From NCBI GenBank assembly GCA_964563755.1, contig CAZLYC010000002.1, positions 62,001-126,000 on the forward strand: a DNA stretch of 64,000 bases. The letters are read 5' to 3'. The translations under genes and the position numbers were made by a program. Shown piece after piece: positions 50,747 through 59,941 of the stretch. How positions within the stretch are numbered: position 1 is the first letter of the stretch; each line of letters starts with the position of its first letter. The DNA comes from JABMQF01 sp964563755 (GTDB lineage: Archaea > Nanobdellota > Nanobdellia > Woesearchaeales > UBA11576). Below the pieces are notes generated by a model that was not told the origin of the DNA, did not search any database, and saw only the letters and a program-made list of their open reading frames with translations.

Positions 50747-52528
50747 ATGGCTGAAAACACCAATATCCGAAGCCCTGTATGCTCTGTTGTCGGACACGTT
50801 GACCATGGCAAGTCCAGCCTGCTTGACGCAATAAGAGGTACTTCTATAACTTCCAAGGAAGCTGGCGGAATAACACAGGCAATAGGCGCGTCCATAATCC
50901 CGCTTGAAATAATCAAGAACAAGGCAGGTGACCTTCTGAAAGCCATGAACATGAAGTTCACTATACCCGGGCTTCTTTTCATTGACACGCCAGGACACGC
51001 TGCATTCACAAGCTTAAGGAAAAGAGGAGGCAATCTCGCAGACATCGCGATACTTGTAGTTGACATGAACGAAGGTTTCAAGCCTCAGACAGTTGAGTGC
51101 ATCGAGATACTCAAGAATTACAAGACCCCTTTCGTTGTTGCTGCCAATAAAATAGACCTTATTCAGGGCTGGCGTGATAATAAGTGCCCGCTACTGAAAT
51201 CACTCACTATGCAGGAAGAGAAGACATTATTGACATTCGAGACAAAGATGTACGAACTCGTCGGTAAGCTAAATGAATTCGGTTTCAGCTCAGAAAGGTT
51301 TGATAGGGTCGGTGACTTCACAAAAGAGATAGCGATAGTTCCTGTATCTGCGAAGACTCAAGATGGAATACCTGAGCTTTTGATGGTTGTGACAGGTCTC
51401 GCGCAGAAATACCTTGAAGGATGCCTGGCATGCAACATCGGAGGCCCTGCCAAAGGCACAATACTTGAAGTCAAGGAAGAGAAAGGTCTAGGCAAGACAA
51501 TGGATGTCATAATCTATGATGGGATGATTAAAGTAAACGACATAATAGTCATAGGAGGAGTTGACGCTCCGATAGTCACTAAAGTCAGGGCTTTGCTCCA
51601 GCCTTCTCCTTTGGCAGAGATGCGAGACAAGAAAGCCAAGTTCTTAGGAGTAAAAGAAGCTATGGCTGCGACAGGCGTTAAGATTTCTGCGCCCGAGCTT
51701 GACAAAGTGATAGCAGGCATGCCGCTTCATGTCGCTACACAGCTGACTCTGGATAAAGTCAAAGAAGCTGTACAGGCAGAGGTCTCTGAAGTGATAATGG
51801 AGATATCGAATGAAGGAGTCATAGTCAAGGCTGATACTATTGGCTCTCTTGAGGCGATAGTGCATCTTATGCGCACGAAGAACGTGAAAATAATGAAAGC
51901 GACTGTTGGGGATGTATCAAGAAAAGACATAGCGGACGCAGAAGCGAATCTTGCGACAAATCCTCTTGATGCGACAGTGCTTGCGTTCAATACACAGGTA
52001 AGCGATGAGATGGTAGAAGTAGCCAAGACGAAGAATGTGAAAATAATCAAGAGCAACATAATCTATGCGTTGATTGATGATTTCGAGCGCTGGCTTGATG
52101 AAGCGAAGAAGAGACAGGAAGCGATGCAGCTTGAGGGGCTTGTCAGGCCATGCAAGATGCATCTCATGCCTAACTACATATTCAGGCAGTCTAACCCTGC
52201 GATTGTCGGCACTGAGATAATGGTCGGCGAACTGAAAGTCGGCATGCCCATCATGAAAGATGGGAAGGATATCTCAAGCATAAAATCGATACAGGCAGAG
52301 AAGGAGTCCATCTCAAAGGCGGAAGCTGGCAAGCAGGTTGCTGTAGCTTATCTCAATGTTACTGTGGGTAGGCAGATAGCAGAGGATGATATACTTTATT
52401 CAGCAATTCCAGAGGATGATTTCAGGAAACTCAAGTCACTTAAACAGCATCTTAGGAAGGAAGAGATAGACGTTATGAGAGAAATCGCAGAGCTCAAGCG
52501 CAAGCAGAACCCCCTGTGGGGAGTTTAA
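50747..52528 (+). CDS. infB: Translation initiation factor aIF5B
   Basis: A 593-residue GTPase that joins ribosomal subunits and helps place initiator tRNA. The G motifs are VVGHVDHGKSSL (G1), IDTPGH (G3) and AANKID (G4). Domains II-IV follow, ending in the long helix and C-terminal domain (DVMREIAELKRKQNPLWGV). ATG 50747 fits the leaderless promoter; the frame extends to 50708. No intein was seen. Confidence 0.95.
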   Translation: MAENTNIRSPVCSVVGHVDHGKSSLLDAIRGTSITSKEAGGITQAIGASIIPLEIIKNKAGDLLKAMNMKFTIPGLLFIDTPGHAAFTSLRKRGGNLADIAILVVDMNEGFKPQTVECIEILKNYKTPFVVAANKIDLIQGWRDNKCPLLKSLTMQEEKTLLTFETKMYELVGKLNEFGFSSERFDRVGDFTKEIAIVPVSAKTQDGIPELLMVVTGLAQKYLEGCLACNIGGPAKGTILEVKEEKGLGKTMDVIIYDGMIKVNDIIVIGGVDAPIVTKVRALLQPSPLAEMRDKKAKFLGVKEAMAATGVKISAPELDKVIAGMPLHVATQLTLDKVKEAVQAEVSEVIMEISNEGVIVKADTIGSLEAIVHLMRTKNVKIMKATVGDVSRKDIADAEANLATNPLDATVLAFNTQVSDEMVEVAKTKNVKIIKSNIIYALIDDFERWLDEAKKRQEAMQLEGLVRPCKMHLMPNYIFRQSNPAIVGTEIMVGELKVGMPIMKDGKDISSIKSIQAEKESISKAEAGKQVAVAYLNVTVGRQIAEDDILYSAIPEDDFRKLKSLKQHLRKEEIDVMREIAELKRKQNPLWGV

Positions 52529-52604
52529 TCCTATTTAAAGCTATCAAAAACTTTATAATTATTGCTACAATACTTTTCTTAACAAAGTTAACGGAGTGTG
52601 GAGA

Positions 52605-53357
52605 ATGAAAAAAAGCCTAAGCATAGTTTTTGTTTTGGCCGTGCTCAGCATGTTCTTGATTGGCTGCGGCGGCGGAAAGGAAGCTCCTGTTGTTTCTGAA
52701 AAAGAAGCGCCAGAAGAGCAGACTGCACCAGAGAAGACAGTCACACAGACGACAACAACAGAACCTGTTGATACTGAAACTGAAGATGCTCCTCAAAGAG
52801 TCGCTGACAAGAAAGTGACAGCGCTGCTTGCGAAGAATCAAGGCAGGGTGACAAGCCTGAAGTATATGTACCAGGACCCTACTATGTATCCTGAAGAGTG
52901 GGAAACATGGGTCAAGGGTGACAAGATGCACATAAAGCTCAGGGAGCTTGACAATGTACAGGGCGAAGTCTACATCGACAACGTCTACCTGGACCTTACG
53001 AAGAAGACAGCAGTAGGCTATTGCGAGAGGAAAGTCTATAGGTGCGCTGATCCTAACTCACCGATAGACGTCAAGTTCGCGAAGTATTACAGGGAAACTC
53101 CTTTTGATTGGATAGATGATGTGGCTTACGCAAAGCAGGAATCACAAGAACAGGTCCAGCAGAGGAATGTCTGGAAGATTACTGATGACTTTGAAGGCAT
53201 GAAGACAACTGCCTGGGTCGATGAGTACTACGGAATCCCTATAAAGGTAAGGACTGCTGCAGGAACAGTGATAAAGGACTTCATCTTTGAAGACATAGGA
53301 TTCAACGCAGTCGAGGATACTGACCTCGAACATCAGTATGTAGCAAAGAGCTACTAA
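52605..53357 (+). CDS. Lipoprotein with LolA-like beta domain
   Basis: A 250-residue protein. The lipoprotein signal ends in LIGC (Cys21) and is followed by a Thr/Glu-rich linker. The globular part (from about residue 75) has beta-strand pairs such as EEWETWVKGDKMHIKLREL and TAWVDEYYGIPIKVR, similar to LolA/outer-membrane-lipoprotein-sorting folds; this is a tentative match. ATG 52605 is preferred over GTG 52596, which forms part of the ribosome site. Confidence 0.68.
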   Translation: MKKSLSIVFVLAVLSMFLIGCGGGKEAPVVSEKEAPEEQTAPEKTVTQTTTTEPVDTETEDAPQRVADKKVTALLAKNQGRVTSLKYMYQDPTMYPEEWETWVKGDKMHIKLRELDNVQGEVYIDNVYLDLTKKTAVGYCERKVYRCADPNSPIDVKFAKYYRETPFDWIDDVAYAKQESQEQVQQRNVWKITDDFEGMKTTAWVDEYYGIPIKVRTAAGTVIKDFIFEDIGFNAVEDTDLEHQYVAKSY

Positions 53358-53443
53358 ACTTGATTTTAATTTTTTATTTTTTTATTATTCTTATTTATAT
53401 CTCTACCACTAGATTTAATAACATGTTCTGCGCTGTTTGAGAC

Positions 53444-53923
53444 ATGGTTGAAAAATCGCATCCTAAAGAATCTCTGAGGATACTTAACAGCAAGGAGAAG
53501 AAAGAGATAAACGAGAGGCTCATGCAGCAGTGGGGTGCTGAGCTCGACAAGTCTTTTGTATTCCTACTGAGCAACAAGGAAAAGCTTTACATAGCTAATG
53601 CTGACATAAGCATGATTGATTTCTCCAAGGTAAGGGTAGACACGATAGGCCTGTATGTCTGTACTGTAGATGACAAATCCATAAGGCTAAGCATAGAAGG
53701 AAGCCAGCTGATAGGTCCGAAGGCGACAAAGAATGTTGTCGATATAGATGATGATGAGCTTGACGACTGGTTCGGCGGAAGAGACATCGAGAGGACAGTG
53801 AAAGAATGCAGCGGTCCTGTCATAGTCAGGCACAATGCTGATTTTGTTGGATGCGGAAAAATGACCGCAAAAGGAATACTTAATTTCGTTCCTAAGACAA
53901 GAAGGATAAATCCAGCGGATTGA
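53444..53923 (+). CDS. NIP7-like PUA-domain protein
   Basis: A 159-residue protein. An N-terminal alpha/beta pre-PUA domain (residues 10-75) precedes a PUA domain (SGPVIVRHNADFVGCGKMTAKG). This layout matches small archaeal proteins related to NIP7 and to the C-terminus of the NOL1/NOP2 rRNA methylases (COG3270). RNA binding in rRNA maturation is inferred. It ends 5 nt from the stop of the convergent RSH-like gene. Confidence 0.75.
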   Translation: MVEKSHPKESLRILNSKEKKEINERLMQQWGAELDKSFVFLLSNKEKLYIANADISMIDFSKVRVDTIGLYVCTVDDKSIRLSIEGSQLIGPKATKNVVDIDDDELDDWFGGRDIERTVKECSGPVIVRHNADFVGCGKMTAKGILNFVPKTRRINPAD

Positions 53924-53928
53924 TTGCA

Positions 53929-55131
53929 TCAATCGCCAAGGATGTAATACCTAAATGCAGTTATTGCAAGGAAAAGCTTGTGGTCCACCAGTTCTTTTCT
54001 TTGTTTATTCGTTCCCCATGCAGCGCTTCCTCTCTCTGCGACAAAGTCCATCTGTCTTGTCCTTATCTGAAGATCGATAGGTATCGGTTCTGGTGTGAAG
54101 CGGTCTGTCGGCATTCCAAGAAGTGTAGCGTGTATTGACATGTATCCGTTCGCTTTTGGTTTTGCTATGAAATCTACATATCTTACGACAGGAAATTTCA
54201 CCCTGAACCAGTCCATGAGTTCGTAGCACTCTTTTTCTGTATTTGTTATTATCCTCATTCCAAACTTATCGTACATCACATTGTCGCTATCTTCAATAAG
54301 AAGGTCAAGTGTCTCTTTCCCCAGCTCTTTCTCTAGCTGTGCCCTGTTTTCCTGAAGCACCTTGAAATGCTCGGATACGGGTGGATTCTTCACAGACATC
54401 TGATATGCAAGTTTCTCCGCCTCGCTTCCTGGCTCTTTTGTCCTTATGCTTACTGCGACGACTTTAGGAAGGTCTATTCCTTTTCGTGCAAGCTCTTCAA
54501 GGTAAGATTCTTCATAGAAATATTTCCTTGAACTTGCATACAACCCTTCATATTTTATCTCGAAATTATCTGCACGCCTTGTTGAGCAGGGAACGCAATG
54601 GTAGATTGTCTTTATCTCTTCATCCTTTGTAGATTTTTGGCTTATCTTTGTCCTTGCAGGGTCGATGATATTCGCTTCTGTGAATTCTATCTTCTGAGTG
54701 TAGGATTCATCTTTTTTTGAGAATTCAAACATACCTTTTGCCTTGTATTCGCCGCATCCTTTGCAGTAAAGCGCTGCCTGTCTTGCATATCTTATATGAG
54801 AGGTATTAGTCTCTGACATGAATGTTGCTTTCACTATTCTCATCAGGAACTGTAAGTCTGCCCAGCCGAATTCCAGACCGTTCTTGTATGATTCTGCATA
54901 GTCGCCGTTTGTCAGGCTCTTGAGTTCAAAATTAGGAGGAAGAGTATTGTGTTTTCCGATATGGATGAGAGCATCCCTAAGATTCTTGTCTGTCACGCAA
55001 TCGAGCGTTCCGTCTATCTCTCCAGTCTTAAGGTAAGAGGGATGTTCTGCTAACTGCTCGAAGTATATCTTTACGTCTTTAAGTAGTGCTAATTGAGAGT
55101 TCACTTTCTTGTTTAATCCAGCTATCTTCAT
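53929..55131 (-). CDS. RelA/SpoT-like synthetase-domain protein with Zn-ribbon region
   Basis: A 400-residue protein. Residues 285-375 match the RelA/SpoT nucleotidyltransferase: YDKFGMRII (Asp288, Arg293), KPKANGYMSIHATLLG and DLQIRTRQMDFVAERGSAAW. The usual EVQIRT glutamate is Asp353, and the basic RxKxxxS segment is not evident, so (p)ppGpp synthesis is uncertain. No hydrolase domain is present. Residues 123-182 hold CKGC and CVPC, a likely zinc site. Alarmone synthetases are rare in archaea. Confidence 0.8.
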   Translation of the reverse strand: MKIAGLNKKVNSQLALLKDVKIYFEQLAEHPSYLKTGEIDGTLDCVTDKNLRDALIHIGKHNTLPPNFELKSLTNGDYAESYKNGLEFGWADLQFLMRIVKATFMSETNTSHIRYARQAALYCKGCGEYKAKGMFEFSKKDESYTQKIEFTEANIIDPARTKISQKSTKDEEIKTIYHCVPCSTRRADNFEIKYEGLYASSRKYFYEESYLEELARKGIDLPKVVAVSIRTKEPGSEAEKLAYQMSVKNPPVSEHFKVLQENRAQLEKELGKETLDLLIEDSDNVMYDKFGMRIITNTEKECYELMDWFRVKFPVVRYVDFIAKPKANGYMSIHATLLGMPTDRFTPEPIPIDLQIRTRQMDFVAERGSAAWGTNKQRKELVDHKLFLAITAFRYYILGD

Positions 55132-55247
55132 GAAACTATCTCCAACACCCTCATTCCCCAGAAAAACAGCAAAAAAGTCAGTTCAGTGATTTATATAGTT
55201 TTCTATTCGGAGACGTAATCTGTTCAGAAAGCATATCGTCGGGTACT

Positions 55248-55721
55248 CTATTGCTTTGGCATTATCGCTTTCCAGACCTCATCCCCGACATGGTGCAGAT
55301 TCAGCACCATTTTACCGGTCTCCATCTCCTGCATCTCATCCTTCGAGAACACCGCCTGTCCTACTGCTATTGGCTTCTCATTCCTCTCATCAACTATAGA
55401 GACTATGTCATTTTCCTTGACGTAGGTATCCACTCCGACTATTCCTGGTCTCATCAGGTCTGCTCCTTTTGCGATGAAAGGCACTGCACCCATGTTGATG
55501 AAGACTCTCTTTAGGAAATTTTTCTCAAGAAGAAGCTTGAGTGTTGGTAGGAGCATGGCTTCCTTGTAGAAGAACAGGTATTCTCCTTCCTTCACCACAT
55601 ATGTCTCATCTATTAGTGCGACACGGTCATCTTTTGAGAAGAAATCAGCAAGGCCAAATTTTGACTCTATCTCCTTGTTGAGGTCTTTGACGTCTTTTTT
55701 GCTCAGTGTGACTTGTTTCAT
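55248..55721 (-). CDS. MCT-1-like PUA RNA-binding protein (COG2016)
   Basis: A 157-residue protein. The N-terminal half resembles the MCT-1/pre-PUA domain; the PUA domain follows (KGADLMRPGIVGVDTYVKEN, then PIAVGQAVFS). The eukaryotic relative MCTS1 binds the small ribosomal subunit and promotes re-initiation or recycling; the archaeal role is inferred. Its ATGA overlaps the stop of the DUF371-HAD gene by 4 nt, so the two are coupled. Confidence 0.83.
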   Translation of the reverse strand: MKQVTLSKKDVKDLNKEIESKFGLADFFSKDDRVALIDETYVVKEGEYLFFYKEAMLLPTLKLLLEKNFLKRVFINMGAVPFIAKGADLMRPGIVGVDTYVKENDIVSIVDERNEKPIAVGQAVFSKDEMQEMETGKMVLNLHHVGDEVWKAIMPKQ

Positions 55722-56824
55722 AGTTGTTTCACCAGTCCTGCAAGTTCTTTCAGGTCTTTTATCTCGTGGTCTACATAATGAAAATGCGTTTCACCCTGCA
55801 CAGATGCCCATCTTCCATGCTTCATCCAGACAGTCTTCATTCCAAGTCTCTTTGCTATCTCGAGGTCTACCTGCGGCTTGTCCCCGACCATGACGCATCG
55901 TTCAGGTGTGACATCCATACAAGAGAATACTTTCTCATAAAACTTTCTATTGGGCTTGTTTATCCCTACGTCATCGCTTGTGATGAAGCAATCGACGAAT
56001 CCAGCGAGACCAACTGTCTTAAGCCTCTCATCTTTCAGTCTTTTGCTGCCGTCGGAGTCGCTCATTACCGCGATTTTGTATCTTTTTTTGAGTTCTGAAA
56101 GTACATCTGCAGCATATGGCATTGGTTTTGCTGCTTCTATCATGAATCTCCAGTATAGCGTGACGTACCTGTCTATATCTACTCGAGATGCCTTGATGCC
56201 GAGGCGGTTGAATGTCTCTTCGAACCAAAGATGCCGCTCATATAACTTAGGTTCCGCTCCGACTCCTTTCTGGCTGAAATACATGTCGACTTCCTCGAGA
56301 ACTTTGATTCCAGTCATCTTGTATACCTTATATTCCTGATCGAGACGTTCTGCTATCTTATCGTGCGTGAAGTCCATAGCTACATTCAGGTCTTCTATTG
56401 TATCGTCAAAATCGAATATTATCGCAGACACAAGAGGTTCTATGGTTATCTTAATAGGATTATTTTTCTTCTTGAGCTCGTCAACGAGTTTCCTGTTGAG
56501 CATTTTTGCAGATTTTGTCGCGCGGAAACCTAGTGTGCGTACAGAGTTGAATTCTGAAAGCCTGAGGACAATCTCTTGGTCTGAGTCGAATTCATTGTTA
56601 CGCAGGAATGTTATTTTTTCCTCAATTCCTCCCGCACTTATTGTCATAAGAAATGTCTTGGCAGAAAACATGATTTTTTTGATTTCAGGAAGCGAGAAAT
56701 CCGCAGCTACCGCGATTATGCAGTCACCTGTTCTGCTAAGTTCAGTGTCTTTTGTGAGTTCAAGAGTGTTTGCGTGCGTAGCAAGGACGTTTTCATGACC
56801 TTTTGCTTTGAATGTATATTTCAT
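55718..56824 (-). CDS. DUF371-HAD hydrolase fusion
   Basis: A 368-residue protein. Residues 1-130 match archaeal DUF371: KGHENVLATHANTLELTKD, GDCIIAVAADFSL and a final hydrophobic-to-charged region. Residues 134-368 are a HAD phosphatase: IIFDFDDT (motif I), VMSDSDGSKR (II), NKPNRKFYE (III) and VMVGDKPQVDLE (IV). ATG 56824 fits a leaderless promoter with TATA at 56847-56854; ATG 56836 is the alternative. The substrate is unknown. Confidence 0.8.
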   Translation of the reverse strand: MKYTFKAKGHENVLATHANTLELTKDTELSRTGDCIIAVAADFSLPEIKKIMFSAKTFLMTISAGGIEEKITFLRNNEFDSDQEIVLRLSEFNSVRTLGFRATKSAKMLNRKLVDELKKKNNPIKITIEPLVSAIIFDFDDTIEDLNVAMDFTHDKIAERLDQEYKVYKMTGIKVLEEVDMYFSQKGVGAEPKLYERHLWFEETFNRLGIKASRVDIDRYVTLYWRFMIEAAKPMPYAADVLSELKKRYKIAVMSDSDGSKRLKDERLKTVGLAGFVDCFITSDDVGINKPNRKFYEKVFSCMDVTPERCVMVGDKPQVDLEIAKRLGMKTVWMKHGRWASVQGETHFHYVDHEIKDLKELAGLVKQL

Positions 56825-56971
56825 GCAGGGTTTCATCGTTTTTTGGTATATAAAGGTATTGCGGTCTGAAAGTGATAATTAAGCAGGTAATATTGCCAAA
56901 ATAAGAAATCAGGTTAGCACGGGATGTATTCGTCAAAAAGCCCGTTTTCTTTTTGAGTATATTGGGAAAAG

Positions 56972-56979
56972 TTTATAAA
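56972..56979 (+). promoter_or_regulatory. TATA box of the second double-Lrp gene
   Basis: TTTATAAA, centred 29 bp before ATG 57005; the mRNA is leaderless or nearly so. Confidence 0.5.
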
Positions 56980-57004
56980 TGCCTCGGCCTTTAGTAAAAA
57001 CACA

Positions 57005-58063
57005 ATGGATGAGTCTGAAGAAACGCCGGATTCTGAAATACAGGACGATAAATCATCTGCATCCGCACCGTTCAAAATAGATAACAAAGACAAGGATATA
57101 CTTAGACTTCTCAATGAAAATGCGAGGATGACATCGAAGGCTATTGGTGCCGCTACCAATATCTCAAGGGAAGTTGCTGATTACCGCATAAAGAGACTCA
57201 CAAAGAATGGATTAATCGCTAATTACATAACGATAGTCAGCGACAGGAAGCTAGGGTATGAGTCTTATCTCATACTTCTCAAGCTGCAGAACTTCACTGT
57301 TGAGGATGAGAAGAGGATAATCGATTTCCTGAAAAACCATCGTTTCACCAAATGGGTATTGCGCTCAAGCGGGGAATGGGATATTCAGGCAGTCATAAGC
57401 GCCAAGAATGTAAAGCACCTTGCGAGCATTGTGGATGAGATAGATAATTTCTGCGGAAAGAGCCTTATGGGATATGACATGACTATGGTCGTCAATCTGC
57501 TTGTCCCTGAGAACCTTTCATTCATGATGAAGCAGCAGAAGGGGTCACAGAAGGAGCTTCCTTCTTCACAGAAAGACACAACATATGATAAAGTGGAGAT
57601 AGACGACAAGGATAAGAAGCTGCTTTCTGCGCTCGCGAATGATGCGCGCGCCCCAATCGTGAAGATTGCACAGCAGGTAGGACTTTCTGCGGACGCGACA
57701 AACCTAAGGATGAAAAGTCTCCAGAAGGAAGGCGTGATAAAGAAATTTCAGACAGTCGTCGACCTTTCGAAGATGAACTACCTTCTCTACTCAGTATTCC
57801 TGAAGATAAATAATTACAGCCAGAAGAGAGAATCACAGCTTAAGACATTTTTCTCGTCAATACCTAACATAACTTTCGCAGAGAGGATTATAGGCAAGTG
57901 GGATGCTAGGATGCAGATATCCTGCTCCGACCCGCACGAATTCGAGAAGATACTCCAGCAAATAAGGGAGCTTCTTGGGACAGACCTCAAATATTATCAT
58001 TTTGCTTTGATGCTTAAGGAATACAAGAGGATTTCCTATCCTAAAGGCATGGAAGAGAACTAG
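57005..58063 (+). CDS. Tandem-domain Lrp/AsnC regulator (paralogue)
   Basis: A 352-residue protein with an acidic, disordered N-terminus of 25 residues. Two Lrp units follow: HTH1 near residues 30-75 (MTSKAIGAATNISREVADYR), RAM-like domain, HTH2 near 205-250 (PIVKIAQQVGLSADATNLRM) and a second RAM-like domain. The arrangement equals that of the 40602 gene. It lies directly upstream of the glycogen/glycolysis operon, so control of carbon genes is possible but untested. Confidence 0.85.
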   Translation: MDESEETPDSEIQDDKSSASAPFKIDNKDKDILRLLNENARMTSKAIGAATNISREVADYRIKRLTKNGLIANYITIVSDRKLGYESYLILLKLQNFTVEDEKRIIDFLKNHRFTKWVLRSSGEWDIQAVISAKNVKHLASIVDEIDNFCGKSLMGYDMTMVVNLLVPENLSFMMKQQKGSQKELPSSQKDTTYDKVEIDDKDKKLLSALANDARAPIVKIAQQVGLSADATNLRMKSLQKEGVIKKFQTVVDLSKMNYLLYSVFLKINNYSQKRESQLKTFFSSIPNITFAERIIGKWDARMQISCSDPHEFEKILQQIRELLGTDLKYYHFALMLKEYKRISYPKGMEEN

Positions 58064-58114
58064 ATACTTAACAGTCAAGGAAAGTAATATTTTTTTAGTA
58101 AAAAGAGGTGTAGT

Positions 58115-59929
58115 ATGGATAATCAGGACAAGTTCGTGTTTGAATTATCATGGGAAGTATGCCACAAGGTAGGGGGCATATACACAGTTGTCACATCCAA
58201 AGCAGCTCTTCTTAACAATGAATATCCCAATTATTTCTTGGTAGGTCCTTATTTTGAGCAGAGCGCAGAAACTGACCTTATCGAAGAGACACTGCCTCAC
58301 GGATTCCAGGAAGTGTTCGAAGAACTAAAGAAAGAAGGCATAGTGTGCCATTATGGACGATGGCAGATAAAAGGCAGCCCAAGGACGATTCTTATAGATT
58401 TCTCGAAGTACTTGCCTAAGAAAGACGAAATAAAATCAAAGCTCTGGAACCAGTACAAGATCGATTCATTGTTCTCAAGCTATGATTATGACGAAGCGCT
58501 TGTATGGTCGACCGCAGCTGGAAAGTTCATCGAGAAATTCATCCAGAAAAAACAGCAGCGCGGAGAAAACGATTTCAAGTATGTGATGCATATCCACGAA
58601 TGGCTTTCAGGAGGAGCTCTTCTGTATCTAAAGAACAGCAGCGTGAAAGTAGCTAGCGTATTCACAACACACGCGACAATGCTGGGAAGGAGCATAGCAG
58701 GTGTAGGCCGTAGCTTGTATGATGAACTCGACTTCATAGATCCGGAAAAAGAAGCTTATACATCAGGAGTGCAGGCAAAACACCAGACAGAACGCACATG
58801 CGCACAGCTCTGCGATGTATTCACGACAGTATCTGAGATAACGTCGATAGAAGCTGAGAAGATCCTTGGCAGGAAAGCTGACGTGCTTGTCCTAAACGGT
58901 CTTGATATGGAAAAACTGCCGACTTACGAGGAAGCAGCTTATACTCACAGGCTCAACAGGGAGAAAATCTACGATTTCCTCAGGTTCTATTTCCTTCCGT
59001 ACTACTATTTTGACATGAAGGACACGGTGCTGTTTTTCATCGTCGGAAGATACGAATACAAGAACAAAGGCATAGATTTGCTTATTGATGCTCTCGGAAG
59101 GCTAAATGAGATGCTGAAGAAAGAAGGCACGAACAGGACAGTCATCTGCTTCTTCTGGATACCTAGGGAAGTGCATGGCGTCAAGAATGAGATATCGATA
59201 AACAAGAGCTCTTACGTGACTCTTAAGGAGTTCATGCATGACAACATGCAGATGATAGAGACGAATATAGTGACGAACATAATCAAGACAGGCCTTAAGT
59301 CTATGAACCCTGAAGACATAGGCAAGAACCTGTTCGATTCTGATTTTACGCACACGATAAAGAAACTAGGAGTGAATTTTGCGAAGAAAGGCAATCCTCC
59401 TCTATCTACGCACAATATGCAGAATGAATTTGATGATGAAATAATCAAGAACCTTCTTGCAAGAGGACTTGACAACAAGCAGGATGATCGCGTGAAGGTC
59501 ATATTCTACCCGATTTACTTGAGCGGAGTAGATGGTCTTACTGACCTTGCATATTATGATGCGATGGGCGCATGCCATCTTGGCCTTTTCCCGTCGTATT
59601 ATGAACCCTGGGGCTATACCCCTCTTGAGTGCGCTGCGCTTGCTGTCCCGTCACTTACGACAGATCTTGGAGGGTTCGGCAGATTCCTTCTGCAGAAGAA
59701 TGTAGGCAATTCCGGCATTTTTGTCCTTAAGAGATACAAGCGCAACATGGATGAGGTCATGAAGGAATTTACTGATACTCTTTACAGGTTCGCGAAGTTC
59801 AATGCGCAGGAACGCGTGCATCAGAAGATAATATCAAAAGATATAGCTAACCTTGCGGACTGGAAAATCCTTGTGAATAACTATTTTGATGCTCATAAGC
59901 TTGCTATAAGCAAGGCTTATGGAAAATAA
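58115..59929 (+). CDS. gys: Glycogen synthase, GT3-type
   Basis: A 604-residue glycosyltransferase. The N-terminus FELSWEVCHKVGGIYTVV binds the sugar nucleotide. The C-terminal YYEPWGYTPLECAALAVPSL carries the acceptor-side Glu residues seen in family GT3 (yeast/animal type, also in some prokaryotes). It extends alpha-1,4-glucan from UDP- or ADP-glucose. GAGGTG lies 4 nt before the ATG. It is the first gene of a five-gene operon, with GAPDH 12 nt downstream. Confidence 0.9.
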   Translation: MDNQDKFVFELSWEVCHKVGGIYTVVTSKAALLNNEYPNYFLVGPYFEQSAETDLIEETLPHGFQEVFEELKKEGIVCHYGRWQIKGSPRTILIDFSKYLPKKDEIKSKLWNQYKIDSLFSSYDYDEALVWSTAAGKFIEKFIQKKQQRGENDFKYVMHIHEWLSGGALLYLKNSSVKVASVFTTHATMLGRSIAGVGRSLYDELDFIDPEKEAYTSGVQAKHQTERTCAQLCDVFTTVSEITSIEAEKILGRKADVLVLNGLDMEKLPTYEEAAYTHRLNREKIYDFLRFYFLPYYYFDMKDTVLFFIVGRYEYKNKGIDLLIDALGRLNEMLKKEGTNRTVICFFWIPREVHGVKNEISINKSSYVTLKEFMHDNMQMIETNIVTNIIKTGLKSMNPEDIGKNLFDSDFTHTIKKLGVNFAKKGNPPLSTHNMQNEFDDEIIKNLLARGLDNKQDDRVKVIFYPIYLSGVDGLTDLAYYDAMGACHLGLFPSYYEPWGYTPLECAALAVPSLTTDLGGFGRFLLQKNVGNSGIFVLKRYKRNMDEVMKEFTDTLYRFAKFNAQERVHQKIISKDIANLADWKILVNNYFDAHKLAISKAYGK

Positions 59930-59941
59930 AGGGGTGCTGTC

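Noticed and set aside
50662..51081. Upstream extension of the minus-strand winged-helix gene
   Set aside because: It is antisense to the conserved aIF5B GTPase domain, and a leaderless promoter fits ATG 50661.
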